From contig CAZPUQ010000003.1 in NCBI GenBank assembly GCA_964589785.1, positions 276,982 through 340,981 of the forward strand: DNA of 64,000 nucleotides, written 5' to 3'. Source of the DNA: JAGVSR01 sp964589785 (GTDB taxonomy: Bacteria; Pseudomonadota; Alphaproteobacteria; Rhizobiales; Hyphomicrobiaceae). Shown piece by piece: positions 8,954 through 17,557 of the stretch; position 1 is the stretch's first letter, and each line of letters opens with the position of its first letter. Position numbers and translations under genes: made by a program. The notes under the pieces are model-generated. The model was given only the letters and a program-made list of their open reading frames with translations. It made no database searches and was not told the DNA's origin.

Positions 8954-9049
8954 CGGTTGGCTTTCACGTCTGGGGCCGGACCGCCGGCCGATCGCCTCGC
9001 TGTGGCGATCGTGCCCGTGGTCCCCCGGGTTGAAAAGAGGACAAGCCGC

Positions 9050-9514
9050 TCAAGACTTGCTGCACCGGCGGCTCAATTCCCGGCCAAGCTCGCGGCTCAC
9101 CTCGCCGGCCAGGATGACACCGCGCGATATCTGGGAATGCGTGAGCCCGTTTCCAGGGGCGCGCAGGATCGCCGGCCCCGCGTCGGCCTCCTGCTTGCCG
9201 GCTCGAAGCTCGCTACAGCTCAGCTCCTTCTTCTTGGATTTGAAGGCGAAAAGCCGCACGCCCGAGGCGTAGGCCGTTGCATCGGGGCGTTGGTGGATCC
9301 AGGCCCGCGCCGGATCGTCGACGATGGCCTTGAGCGTCGTCTTGCGTTCGGCCACGCACGCCGGGCTGTCGTCGACGCATTTGAGACCCGCGCCCGGCGA
9401 CGTCACCGTCACGCCGTTGCCGCTGCAGGCGCCGAGCACGACCGCAGCGGCGAGCGGCAAGGCCGGTACGGCCAGGGCCCGGCGGCGAGCCGGCGGCAGT
9501 CGGTCGGTCGGCAT
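9050..9514 (-). CDS. Putative lipoprotein of unknown function
   Basis: 154 residues. A basic N-terminus (residues 1-12), a hydrophobic core and the lipobox LGAC with Cys30 mark it as a lipoprotein. Cysteines at about 46 and 53 and a pair near 100 and 151 could make disulfides in the periplasm. Sequence beyond that (for example YASGVRLFAFKSKKKELSC) is not one I can name; it looks like a rhizobial conserved hypothetical. It is 96 bases before the DedA gene on the same strand and divergent from the oxidoreductase gene. Confidence 0.75.
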   Translation of the reverse strand: MPTDRLPPARRRALAVPALPLAAAVVLGACSGNGVTVTSPGAGLKCVDDSPACVAERKTTLKAIVDDPARAWIHQRPDATAYASGVRLFAFKSKKKELSCSELRAGKQEADAGPAILRAPGNGLTHSQISRGVILAGEVSRELGRELSRRCSKS

Positions 9515-9666
9515 AGGGCTCCTGGCATTTGTTTCAAGGTGCGATTATGGGTCGGTCGTGGCGAGGTCAAGGCACACTGGCGCCGGCGCGGTTTCCTGTG
9601 ACGATTGAGCCTCATAGTATCGGGCAGCATGACGGCGGCAGGCCGGGCGCAGCAGGGAGCGGAGCG

Positions 9667-10635
9667 ATGGTTCACGCGATTCGGTTGCACGCTCACGGCG
9701 GCCCGGATGTGCTGCGGTTCGAGCCTGTGGAGGTGTCCGCGCCCGGCCCCGGCGAGGTTCGCATCCGGCAGCGCGCGGTCGGCCTCAACTTCATCGACAT
9801 CTATCAGCGGTCGGGCCTCTACAAGCTGGCGAGCCTCCCGGCCGTGCTCGGCATGGAAGGCGCCGGCGAGGTCGTTGCGACGGGCGAGGGCGTGACGGCC
9901 TTCAAACCGGGTGACCGCGTGGCCTATGGGACCGAGCTCGGCGGCTATGCCGAGGAGCGCACTATCCGTTCGAACCGTCTCATGCCGTTGCCCGACGCGA
10001 TCTCCTACGAGACGGCCGCGGCGATGATGCTGCAGGGCATGACGGTCCGGTATCTTCTCCGCGAGACGTTCGACGTGCGTCCCGGCACCGTGCTCCTGTT
10101 CCATGCGGCTGCGGGCGGCGTCGGCCTCATCGCCTGCCAGTGGGCCCGCGCGCTCGGCGCGACGATGATCGGAACCGTCGGCTCGCCGGAGAAGACCGCG
10201 CTTGCCCGAGCGCACGGCTGCACGCACGTGATCGACTACAGGCGCGAGGATTTCGTCGCCCGCGTGCGCGAGATCACCGGCGGTGCGGGATGCGACGTGG
10301 TCTACGATTCCATCGGTCGCGACACGTTCCCCGCCTCGCTCGCCTGCCTGAAGCCCAAGGGGCTCTGGGTCAGCTTCGGCAACGCCTCGGGGCCGGTCCC
10401 CCCCTTCGACCTCACCGAGCTCAAGGGATCGCTCTATGCGACGCGGCCGTCGCTGATGGCCTACACGGCGACGCCCGAAGCGCTGCGCGCCAATGCCGCC
10501 GATCTCTTCGCGCAAGTCGCGGCCGGACGCATCACGATCCCGGTCAATCAGCGCTATGCGCTCGCGGACGCTGCCGAGGCGCACCGGGCGCTGGAGGCGC
10601 GCCGGACGACAGGATCGTCCATTCTCATTCCCTGA
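9667..10635 (+). CDS. qor: NADPH:quinone oxidoreductase (zinc-free MDR family)
   Basis: 322-residue cytoplasmic medium-chain reductase of the quinone oxidoreductase type, expected to reduce quinones with NADPH. The GroES-like N-terminal part has the Qor hallmark VGLNFIDIYQRSG and lacks the zinc ligands of alcohol dehydrogenases. The Rossmann part carries AAAGGVGLIACQWA for the nucleotide and GGAGCDVVYDSIG. The start is supported by GGGAGCGGAGCG directly upstream. Only 11 bases separate its stop from the glutathione transferase start, so the pair is likely one detoxification operon. Confidence 0.9.
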   Translation: MVHAIRLHAHGGPDVLRFEPVEVSAPGPGEVRIRQRAVGLNFIDIYQRSGLYKLASLPAVLGMEGAGEVVATGEGVTAFKPGDRVAYGTELGGYAEERTIRSNRLMPLPDAISYETAAAMMLQGMTVRYLLRETFDVRPGTVLLFHAAAGGVGLIACQWARALGATMIGTVGSPEKTALARAHGCTHVIDYRREDFVARVREITGGAGCDVVYDSIGRDTFPASLACLKPKGLWVSFGNASGPVPPFDLTELKGSLYATRPSLMAYTATPEALRANAADLFAQVAAGRITIPVNQRYALADAAEAHRALEARRTTGSSILIP

Positions 10636-10646
10636 AGAGGTGTCCG

Positions 10647-11369
10647 ATGTCGAAGACGAGACATGCCAAGCCGATCGACCTCTACTTCTGGCCGACGCCC
10701 AACGGCCACAAAATTTCGATCGCGCTCGAGGAGCTGGAGCTGCCCTACGTCGTCCATCCCGTCGATATCGCGCGCGGCGACCAGTTCAAGCCGGGCTTCC
10801 TCGCCATCTCGCCCAACAACAAGATGCCGGCCGTCGTCGATCCGGACGGGCCGGACGGCGATCCGGTGTCGATCTTCGAGTCGGGCGCGATCCTCCTCTA
10901 CCTCGCGCGCAAGACGGGCGAGCTGCGTGGCAAGGGCAAGCGCGCTCGCATCCTGGTCGAGCAGTGGCTCTTCTGGCAGGTGGCGGGCCTCGGGCCTATG
11001 GCGGGCCAGGCGCATCACTTCCGCAACTACGCGCCGGAGAAGATCCCCTACGCCATCGACCGTTACACGAACGAGGTGGCGCGGCTCTACGGCGTGCTCG
11101 ACCGGCAGTTGCAGGACCGCCCGTACATTGCGGGCAAGTATTCGATCGCCGACATCGCGTCCTATCCCTGGGCGCGGCTGTGGGACCGGCAGGGCCAGGA
11201 CATCGACCAGTTTCCAAATGTGAAGGCGTGGCTCGACCGGGTAGGACAGCGGCCGGCCGTGGTGCGCGGCCTGGAGGCGGGCAGCGAGCTCGCGGCGAAG
11301 GCCGTCGACCTTGCGACCGACAAGGACGCCCAGCGGATCCTGTTCGGCAACAAGCCGGCGGCGACGTGA
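10647..11369 (+). CDS. yfcG: Glutathione S-transferase, YfcG/disulfide-bond oxidoreductase type
   Basis: 240 residues. Thioredoxin-fold N-terminal domain beginning IDLYFWPTPNGHKISIALEE; the TPNG turn is the hallmark of the Nu-class GSTs such as E. coli YfcG, which bind two glutathiones and reduce disulfides. ESGAILLYLARKTG is the glutathione-binding loop at the domain end. The helical C-terminal domain contains YSIADIASYPWARLW, the N-capping box of GSTs. Being 11 bases after qor, it probably serves in the same redox or electrophile response. Start with GAAGAGG upstream. Confidence 0.9.
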   Translation: MSKTRHAKPIDLYFWPTPNGHKISIALEELELPYVVHPVDIARGDQFKPGFLAISPNNKMPAVVDPDGPDGDPVSIFESGAILLYLARKTGELRGKGKRARILVEQWLFWQVAGLGPMAGQAHHFRNYAPEKIPYAIDRYTNEVARLYGVLDRQLQDRPYIAGKYSIADIASYPWARLWDRQGQDIDQFPNVKAWLDRVGQRPAVVRGLEAGSELAAKAVDLATDKDAQRILFGNKPAAT

Positions 11370-11379
11370 GGCTGCGGGC

Positions 11380-11655
11380 TCAGCGATCGAGGAGGCTGGC
11401 GGGATCGACGGGGACGCCGGTGACGCGCTCGAACACGATGGCCGAGAGGACCTTTCCCGACGAGACGCGGGGCTCCATGGACTCCGGCTCGGCCGCCCGT
11501 TCGGCGCGTGCCTCGGCGGCCCCGAGGTAGGACGGGGCTGCCGCGGACTGAAGCGTCGGTGAGATGGAGCAGCCGGAGCCGAGAAGCGCGGCCGTGAGGA
11601 TGAGGCCCGCTATCGAAAGCGAACCGCCGGCCTGTGACCCCCGTGCCCGTGCCAT
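11380..11655 (-). CDS. Small putative lipoprotein
   Basis: 91 residues from the chosen ATG. MARARGSQAGGSLSIAGLIL leads to a hydrophobic core ending GSGC, a lipobox with Cys at about residue 29. The mature part is short, Ala/Glu-rich, and ends SVPVDPASLLDR-like without recognisable domain; a conserved looking KVLSAIVFERVTG segment is near the end. Its stop is 10 bases from the end of the convergent GST gene. An upstream in-frame ATG 93 bases earlier would hide the signal sequence and is rejected. Confidence 0.65.
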   Translation of the reverse strand: MARARGSQAGGSLSIAGLILTAALLGSGCSISPTLQSAAAPSYLGAAEARAERAAEPESMEPRVSSGKVLSAIVFERVTGVPVDPASLLDR

Positions 11656-12058
11656 GATGTGCGTCCCGTTTCCCGCTCTTGCCGGTGCGATGCACGCATC
11701 CGGCACTTCATCTGCGGACATTGATGCACCGCGCCGTCTGAATGGCACCTGAACGGTCGCACGAAGGCCTTTCTGCGAACAAGGTTAGCAGGTCATTTCC
11801 CCACATCTTAAGCGCCGGTGGCGAGGCGCTCGTCATCGCAACAGTCGGTTCGAAAGCGGACACAGGAAGAGGACAATGTTCACACTTGGGGCCTTCTGCA
11901 CGATCCGGTGTTAACCCGTTTTCATCTCAATGCTGACAGTCTTTACCTCGATTGCAGATGCCGACGATTGCGGCGCGCGAAGCCTGAAGCGGCTCTTATA
12001 GCGCGACGCTCGCAGCCGACCGGCATCGGACACGGTCTTGCGTTACGGAGTGACGGCG
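11656..12058. other. Intergenic region between divergent genes
   Basis: 403 bases between the small lipoprotein (leftward) and the Sel1 gene (rightward), so it must hold at least one promoter. I see no RNA gene or clear sigma-70 pair; TTATAG at about 11997 could be a -10 element but has no well-spaced partner. Confidence 0.4.
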
Positions 12059-12328
12059 ATGGCGCGATTGGAGATCGCAACCAACGAGACGGTCGAGTTC
12101 GCATGTCAGGGCGGCGCCCCGGATGCGCTCTTCGAGCTCGGTCTCATGTACTGCGCGGGGCGGGACGTTCCCCTCGATCTCGTGCAGGCCCACAAGTGGT
12201 TCAACCTCGCCGCACAGCGCGGCAACGCCGACGCCAGGCGCTACCGGCTCGAGCTTGCGGCGGAGATGTCGAAGCACGAGATCGCCGAGGCGCAGCGCCA
12301 GGCGCGCGAGTGGCTCGCAAAGCACTGA
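12059..12328 (+). CDS. Sel1-repeat (TPR-like) protein
   Basis: 89 residues. Contains one complete Sel1-like repeat and part of another: ALFELGLMYCAGRDVPLDLV followed by AHKWFNLAAQRGNADARRYR, with the alternation of small and aromatic residues typical of these helix-turn-helix units. Such proteins are scaffolds for protein interactions. The ATG is supported by GGAG nine bases upstream; a TTG 21 bases earlier is the alternative. No signal peptide, so cytoplasmic. No informative neighbour. Confidence 0.8.
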   Translation: MARLEIATNETVEFACQGGAPDALFELGLMYCAGRDVPLDLVQAHKWFNLAAQRGNADARRYRLELAAEMSKHEIAEAQRQAREWLAKH

Positions 12329-12378
12329 GAGAATGCCGGCCGGCCTTGTGATCGCCGCCGGCGCGCGTGCCGCCGCTC

Positions 12379-13065
12379 TCAGCAGTCGGTGAAGAACGAT
12401 GTCACGCAGTGCCAGCTCTTCTTGGCGGCCTCGTTGATCGCGCTGCCGGCCCCCTGCATCTGATCGCCGGCCTTCTCCGTCTGCTTCTTGACGGCGCCCG
12501 CGACATCGTTGAGACCCTGCTTCGTCGACTCCACCGTCGTCTTCGCGAGGTCTTCGACCGTGCGCGGCGGCTCGGCTTGTTCCGGCGCATCCGGTGTGCC
12601 GGGCCGAAGACCGGGCTTGCTTCCCGGCGTGACCGGGGCAGGGTCGGTCGTCTTCGGCTCGGCCGCAGGACGGTCGGGACGTGGCCGCACCGGCGCGGTC
12701 GCGGCGTCTGTCTCCTTAACTGCCGGAGGCGGCATACCGGGAATGGCGGCGGGCGGAGGGGCCAATGGAACGACGGCGGCCGACGGCTCGATGATCCGCT
12801 CCACTCCCTCGCAGCCTGACGTGGAGAACCGCTCGACGCTGCAGCGCGCGTGTCCGCCCGTCTTGGCGAGCTGCTTCACGCACTGGATCTGGTTGCGCGG
12901 ATCGGCGGGCGCGGTCTCGAGCGTGCCGGCGATGAGGCAGCGATAGACGGCGTCGGGACCGAAGCAGGCGACGCAATAGCTCTCCGCCCAGACCGCGGCC
13001 GGGGCCGCCGTCAGCAGTCCGAAGGCCAGAACGGTTCGGGCAACGCGGGTCATACGGGCCTGCAT
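12379..13065 (-). CDS. Secreted hypothetical protein with proline-rich linker
   Basis: 228 residues. Signal peptide (TRVARTVLAFGLLTAAPAAVWA) and a cysteine-rich N-terminal half with about five Cys (YCVACFG, YRCL, IQC, RCSVE, GCEG), expected to be disulfide-bonded in the periplasm. A proline/alanine/threonine-rich low-complexity linker follows (about residues 110-170), then an amphipathic helix region (AKTTVESTKQGLNDVAGAVK) and a C-terminal WHCVTSFFTDC with two more Cys. I do not recognise it. An alternative ATG is 12 bases downstream (MTRVAR). Confidence 0.7.
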   Translation of the reverse strand: MQARMTRVARTVLAFGLLTAAPAAVWAESYCVACFGPDAVYRCLIAGTLETAPADPRNQIQCVKQLAKTGGHARCSVERFSTSGCEGVERIIEPSAAVVPLAPPPAAIPGMPPPAVKETDAATAPVRPRPDRPAAEPKTTDPAPVTPGSKPGLRPGTPDAPEQAEPPRTVEDLAKTTVESTKQGLNDVAGAVKKQTEKAGDQMQGAGSAINEAAKKSWHCVTSFFTDC

Positions 13066-13273
13066 CTCTGTATTCTGTGGCGATTGTGCGGTCCCCGCCG
13101 GTGGGCCGCGGCCGGTGGCCACGCCGGTCCGGGTCCGGGGGTCCGGTCCAGGGGGCCGGGCCGCCGTGATAACCGGGCGCAGGCGCGAATGCACCCGCCT
13201 AGCCGTGATCTGCATCAGAACCGGGGGGGCGCGAAAGGCCGGCGGGCAGCGGCGTCGCAGTGAGGCGAACGGC

Positions 13274-13302
13274 TTGCCATCGCCCGGCCCCCCCACTATA
13301 CG
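13274..13302 (+). promoter_or_regulatory. Sigma-70-type promoter of tRNA-Ser
   Basis: TTGCCA, 17-base spacer, TATACG. The -10 box ends 17 bases before the mature tRNA 5-prime end, the right place for a short leader. Confidence 0.6.
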
Positions 13303-13319
13303 GGGGCTTCCGCACGCGG

Positions 13320-13413
13320 GGAGACGTGGCCGAGAGGCTGAAGGCGGCGCTTTGCTAAAGCGTTATACGTGCCAAAACGCGTATCGAGGGTTCGAATCCC
13401 TCCGTCTCCGCCA
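13320..13413 (+). tRNA. tRNA-Ser (anticodon GCT)
   Basis: 94 bases with encoded CCA. Acceptor stem GGAGACG pairs perfectly with CGTCTCC (13403-13409), discriminator G. The anticodon loop reads TTTGCTAA, giving GCT, for AGC/AGT codons. The long variable arm of class II tRNAs is present (between the anticodon stem and the T arm), and the T loop is GTTCGAATCC. Confidence 0.97.
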
Positions 13414-13565
13414 TAACTTATTGATTATCCATGTTATTTTGTGTTTCTGAGGCAGGATTCGAACTCTGTCCGTAGTTGCTGCGGGTTACGCTCGCCTGGA
13501 CTGTGCGACGGGTCGCAGAGACGCCTTGGGTGCCGGTTCCGCGGCGCTCGTCCGGCGAAAGTCTC

Positions 13566-13955
13566 CTATCGGGTTTTCGGTGGTACCGTTGGCGGCAGGT
13601 TGCGCGCGCAATCGGCTCCGTTGATGCACCCAGAAACGGCGGACGCGCCGTCGAGCACCGCAGCGCGTTGGAAGAGATCGACGAACCGAGGGCTCAGTCG
13701 AAGCCGAGCTGGCGGCGCTGATCGGGCCAGCGTCGCGGGAGCCGACCGGCGCGCAGGAGCTTGATCGCGCCGCGCCTGCGCAATGAGCCGCTGCAGGCTG
13801 CGGTCGTGTTTCCTTTGCGGCTCACTATTGAGCGCACCCTGGACGAGCAATGTCATCTCCATGCCGGTCCTCTTGAGCCGGGCCGGCACGGACAGCACGA
13901 GGGGTGTTCCGTCCGAAGGCGCCGGCAATCGCCGGATGTCGAGGTCGGGCGTCAC
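13566..13955 (-). pseudogene. Probable C-terminal remnant of a serine recombinase beside tRNA-Ser
   Basis: A 129-codon frame with no clear start. Its first half (LVLSVPARLKRTGMEMTLLV, then SLQRLIAQARR) has the layout of the C-terminal beta-strand and helix region of large serine recombinases, matching the order seen in the recombinase at 60.5 kb (IELTIDAKLRRAGKGIRLVV, then MIALLRDAH). The second half is less convincing and probably frameshifted. The N-terminal catalytic and the zinc-ribbon parts are absent upstream. Like the recombinase beside tRNA-Gln, its C-terminal end faces the tRNA 3-prime end. Inferred to be the relic of an element once integrated here. Confidence 0.5.
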
Positions 13956-14076
13956 GACAGCGGGCAGCGCTCCGGACCGGACAGATAAAGAGACTGAAAA
14001 CCGCCGGATTCTAACTTAGAGTCTGGCACCGCTTCGAGGGGCAGGCTATCGCTGCGTCCTTCACGGCGGGCTGCCG

Positions 14077-15000
14077 CTAGTGCGCCGTCCAGCCGCCATC
14101 GACCGCGATGGCGGCGCCGGTGATCGAGACGGCGGCGTCGGACGCAAGGAACGCGCAGAGCGCGCCCACTTCGTCCGCCTTGGCAAAGCGTTTGTTCGGT
14201 TGCTGCGCAAGGAGGACGTCGCGGATGACCTGTTCGCGCCCGATGCCGTGCGCATTGGCTTGAGCGTCGATCTGGGCCTCCACAAGCGGCGTGTAGACAT
14301 AACCCGGGCAGACGGCGTTGCAGGTCACGCCATGCTCGGCCACCTCGAGCGCCGTGACCTTGGTGAGGCCGACAACGCCATGCTTGGCGGCCACGTAGGC
14401 CGATTTGTACGGCGACCCGACAAGGCCGTGCGCCGAGGCTATGTTGATGATCCGGCCCCAATGGTTGGCGAGCATGCCCGGCAGGGCGAGGCGGGTGGTG
14501 TGAAACGCGGCGCTCAAATTGATTGCAATGACGGCATCCCATTTCGCCTGAGGGAAGTCCTGCAGCGGTGCCACATGCTGGATGCCGGCATTGTTGACGA
14601 GAATGTCCAAGGCGCCGAATTCCGCGTGCGCCCGGCCGATCATTTCCCCGATCGCAGCCGGATTCGACATGTCCGCGCCAGCATATGCGACCGTCACGCC
14701 AAAATCCGAGGCAAGCTCGTCCTGTGCCCCGCGGATGGCACCGACGTCGCCGAACCCATTCAAGATGATCGCTGAGCCCGCTTCCGCGAGCGCGCGTGCG
14801 ATGGCGAGACCGATGCCGCTCGTTGATCCGGTCACGAGAGTCACCTTGCCATGTAACGGCAGCCTGGCCGCGCCTTCGTGCTTCGACATGACGAGGCGCA
14901 TGGCCGCTGCGCTCGTTGATCCATGCCGCTTCGTCAATCGATTGCGCCGCTCTGCGCTCGTCGGGCGATCAGACGGAGACGAACCGGTACGTGCAGTCAT
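14077..15000 (-). CDS. bdhA: 3-hydroxybutyrate dehydrogenase (SDR family)
   Basis: NAD-dependent oxidation of D-3-hydroxybutyrate to acetoacetate, the step after polyhydroxybutyrate breakdown. 307 residues. Classical SDR features: TGSTSGIGLAIARALAEAG for NAD, NNAG, catalytic Ser in NIASAHG and the Tyr-Lys pair in SAYVAAKHG; the QHVAPL and CPGYVYTPLVE stretches are typical of bacterial BDH. The start at 15000 has an excellent AAGGAGG site but gives about 37 extra N-terminal residues; a start at 14889 (MSKHEG) would give the usual length without a good site. The start lies 32 bases inside the preceding cyclic-nucleotide-binding gene, so translation is probably coupled. Confidence 0.9.
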   Translation of the reverse strand: MTARTGSSPSDRPTSAERRNRLTKRHGSTSAAAMRLVMSKHEGAARLPLHGKVTLVTGSTSGIGLAIARALAEAGSAIILNGFGDVGAIRGAQDELASDFGVTVAYAGADMSNPAAIGEMIGRAHAEFGALDILVNNAGIQHVAPLQDFPQAKWDAVIAINLSAAFHTTRLALPGMLANHWGRIINIASAHGLVGSPYKSAYVAAKHGVVGLTKVTALEVAEHGVTCNAVCPGYVYTPLVEAQIDAQANAHGIGREQVIRDVLLAQQPNKRFAKADEVGALCAFLASDAAVSITGAAIAVDGGWTAH

Positions 15001-16021
15001 AACGCCCTCCTTCGCCAAGCTCCTTCAACTCCGTTTCTACCCGGCAATCGACGCCCATCTCTTCCGCGATGCCTTCAAAGAAGGGTGTCAGCTCGGGCCA
15101 GGTCAAATGCTGCTCGATATCTAGCTTCTTTGCGATGCGGTCATATCGGGAGGTGCCGAAGACGCGGATCGCCGTATCTTCCGGCAGGTACTCGAATACG
15201 TGGAAGCTATACTCCGGAGAGGCGGAGTGCACGGCCGTGATGAAGATCATCGCAAGCGCCCGGCAATCGCGGGGAACGTCGAGGCCGGTTTCGAGGGCTT
15301 CCCTCGTCTTGAGCCTGCCGAGCTCGCGGAAGACGCCGCGCGAAAGCGGATCGACCTCATTCCAGCCGAAGCGCTGCCCGGCGTGCTTCAGCATGAGGCC
15401 GTAGAATGCGGCCGTCACCTGGGAAAGCCGCACCGTCATCTCCTCGGCGCTCTTGGGGAACGACTTATCGACCAGGTACGCCTTCGCTTCCTCGTCGGGA
15501 TATAAATCGCCGGCGCGCAGGCCCTGGATCTCGCTGTAGATCCGGCGCCCCGTGATCGCCATGACGGCGGCGGAGAATTCATGCACTCTCGACGTGAGCC
15601 GTCTGATCGTGCCCGCCTGCTGCCTGAGGAGCGCCTGCGCCACGAGCGGCTCGCATGACAGCAGGTCTCGAAAGGCAGCGGAGGGCATGGCGGCGATGAG
15701 GCATGCCGTCTGGGCCTCGACCCTGGCGCTGCGGGGTCCACCGTCGATTGCGGGTAGCTCGCCAAAGGTGTCTCCCGGACCGAGGTCGCGGAAGCTCACG
15801 ACTTGCCCGGAATGCGCGTAGAGAAGCACGCGCGCAGCGCCCTCGACGATAAAGAAGACCTCGTCGGAGGGGTCGAGATATTCGAGAATGGCTTGGCCGG
15901 GCTCATAGCGGCGCCACGAGCACTGCCGCTCTATCTGCTCCAGCGATCGTGCATCAAGCCCAGCGAGGAGAGTGAGGCCCTCCAGCGAAGGGCGAGACTG
16001 GACCGTCTCGGGCTGCGCCAT
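14969..16021 (-). CDS. Cyclic-nucleotide-binding domain protein with a non-HTH C-terminal domain
   Basis: 350 residues. Residues about 15-130 form a cNMP-binding domain: the beta-roll with LDPSDEVFFIVEGAARVLLY and a phosphate-binding cassette FGELPAIDGGPRSARV that keeps the key Glu and Arg of cAMP-binding proteins (compare FGELALI-GTPRAATV in PKA). There is no Crp-type helix-turn-helix. Instead residues about 160-350 form an alpha/beta domain (SAEEMTVRLSQVTAAFYGLML; a late YDCTYRF) that resembles the L-2-amino-thiazoline-4-carboxylate hydrolase/DUF6125-like group, of which I am unsure. Start ATG has GGAGG five bases upstream. It sits between the patatin gene and bdhA on one strand, suggesting an allosteric effector of that pathway. 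Confidence 0.8.
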   Translation of the reverse strand: MAQPETVQSRPSLEGLTLLAGLDARSLEQIERQCSWRRYEPGQAILEYLDPSDEVFFIVEGAARVLLYAHSGQVVSFRDLGPGDTFGELPAIDGGPRSARVEAQTACLIAAMPSAAFRDLLSCEPLVAQALLRQQAGTIRRLTSRVHEFSAAVMAITGRRIYSEIQGLRAGDLYPDEEAKAYLVDKSFPKSAEEMTVRLSQVTAAFYGLMLKHAGQRFGWNEVDPLSRGVFRELGRLKTREALETGLDVPRDCRALAMIFITAVHSASPEYSFHVFEYLPEDTAIRVFGTSRYDRIAKKLDIEQHLTWPELTPFFEGIAEEMGVDCRVETELKELGEGGRYDCTYRFVSV

Positions 16022-16156
16022 GGCCGCCTCCCGCGGCCCCCGTCACAGGTACTATAATACACGTCGGGACCAAGTACCATGTCGAACTAGGCGCGCCGTT
16101 CCCTGTCCGATGGCCTTGGGAGGTTACGCCCGGCGGTCTCCATGGTGCCGGGCTGC

Positions 16157-17176
16157 TCAGAGGAAGCGGGCCTCGATGTCGGCCGACGACTGCTTCCCGA
16201 TCTTGTCGAAATGCAGCCTGAGGAATTCTTCGCCGCGGTGGCGCCCGAGCTCAAAGAGCCAGACCAGGAATTCCCATTCGACATTGAGCTTGCTTGAAAC
16301 GCCGAGGCTGCGCATTTCGGCTTCGGCGTCGATACAGTGCATAAAGATCTTCTTGAGGCGCCCTGCATCGTCAAAGCCTTTGTCTATCAGGCGTCCAACG
16401 AAGGCAATGGCCCGCATTTCGCGCATCAGGCTGGAATTGAAACTCACAGAGTTGATGCGGTCGAGGATGGCTTGGGCGGATCGCGGCACCTCCTCGATCG
16501 TGATCGGATTGATGACAACCAGGATCACATCGCGCGATTGGCAATTGTAAATGACAGGAAAGATCGGCGGATTGCCCATGTATCCGCCATCCCAATAATG
16601 CTCGCCGTCAATCTGGACGGCCTGAAAGACGGAAGGTAGGCAGGCGGACGCCAACACGACATCGGCGGAGGCCTCGTTGCGCTCGAAAACGCGCAGCCGA
16701 TTGGTCTTCACGTTCGTGGCGCAAATGAAGAGTTTGACCTTGTCGGTCTGGCGCAAGCTCGCAAAGTCGATCTGCTGCTTCAGGATCTCGCGCAGAGGAT
16801 GATAGTTCATCGGATTCCACTGGTAGGGCGACCACATGCGCGAGAACGCATCCATCATGTTCCAACCGGGCGAGAAGTCGAGGCTCCCGGGCCGCACCAT
16901 CCAATCCATCCAGGATGACCGCATCGCGGAGAAGGCGCCCGCATTGGACACCGCCTTCCAGAAGCCTCGCAGCGCAATGCGCGCCTCGGCATTGCCGCCG
17001 TGCGCGAGCCCCGAGGCGAGCACGGCCGCGTTCATGGCCCCGGCACTGGTTCCCACGACGCCCTCGATCGCAATTCTCTCATCCTCAAGCAGGCGGTCGA
17101 GAACGCCCCAGGCGAACGCGCCGTGTGAGCCGCCACCTTGCAGGGCGAGGTTGACGACCTTTTTTTCTCTCTCCAA
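16157..17176 (-). CDS. Patatin-like phospholipase/esterase
   Basis: 339-residue lipid acyl hydrolase. The oxyanion-hole motif GGGSHG is near residue 14, the nucleophile elbow GTSAG has Ser44, and the catalytic Asp is in the DGGYMGNPP motif, so the Ser-Asp dyad is complete. No signal peptide. Substrate is unknown; related proteins are often encoded beside 3-hydroxybutyrate dehydrogenases, and a role in polyhydroxybutyrate or membrane-lipid turnover is possible. The start is TTG with GCGAGG just before it. It is first of a three-gene leftward group with the cNMP-binding protein and bdhA, and divergent from the sensor kinase gene. Confidence 0.88.
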   Translation of the reverse strand: MEREKKVVNLALQGGGSHGAFAWGVLDRLLEDERIAIEGVVGTSAGAMNAAVLASGLAHGGNAEARIALRGFWKAVSNAGAFSAMRSSWMDWMVRPGSLDFSPGWNMMDAFSRMWSPYQWNPMNYHPLREILKQQIDFASLRQTDKVKLFICATNVKTNRLRVFERNEASADVVLASACLPSVFQAVQIDGEHYWDGGYMGNPPIFPVIYNCQSRDVILVVINPITIEEVPRSAQAILDRINSVSFNSSLMREMRAIAFVGRLIDKGFDDAGRLKKIFMHCIDAEAEMRSLGVSSKLNVEWEFLVWLFELGRHRGEEFLRLHFDKIGKQSSADIEARFL

Positions 17177-17557
17177 CCTCGCACCGCCTCGAAAGATCTT
17201 GCGCGTCCGTTCTCATTCAAGGACATCTGCCTCCGGAGAGGCAACAGGCACCTGCAGCCTTCGTCAATCTCTGCCCCCTCTGCGGCACGAGGCGCTTGCC
17301 CACTCAGGCGCCGGTGCGTCGCCTGGATCGGCCGCGCCCGAACACGCCTGAGCATGCCCCGGAGAGGTGCGGGCCCCATCCCTTCCGCTGTGTGCCGGCC
17401 GGCGCGATGGGATTGAAGGACGGCAGCCCTGTCAGCGGACTACAAACAACTTTTTTCCTCGCGGGGCTAAGACCGCCATGGTAAGAACGAACTCTGATTT
17501 CTGAAAGATTTTCCCCATTTGAATATCGCCAGTGGCTGTCCCGAGAGGGGTATGCTG
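17177..17557. other. Divergent promoter region between patatin and sensor kinase genes
   Basis: 381 bases with no credible gene. Both neighbours begin here and read outward, so it should hold both promoters. A T-run (TTTTTTCC at about 17452) and an AT-rich patch at about 17500-17525 precede the kinase start. I find no convincing operator. Confidence 0.5.

Noticed and set aside
7397..9601. 734-codon plus-strand frame
   Set aside because: Antisense to the DedA gene and the lipoprotein, no ribosome site, composition typical of high-GC shadow frames.
13449..13469. tRNA T-arm-like sequence on the minus strand (GTTCGAATCCTGCC)
   Set aside because: The arms do not pair beyond one or two bases and no acceptor or anticodon arm is found.
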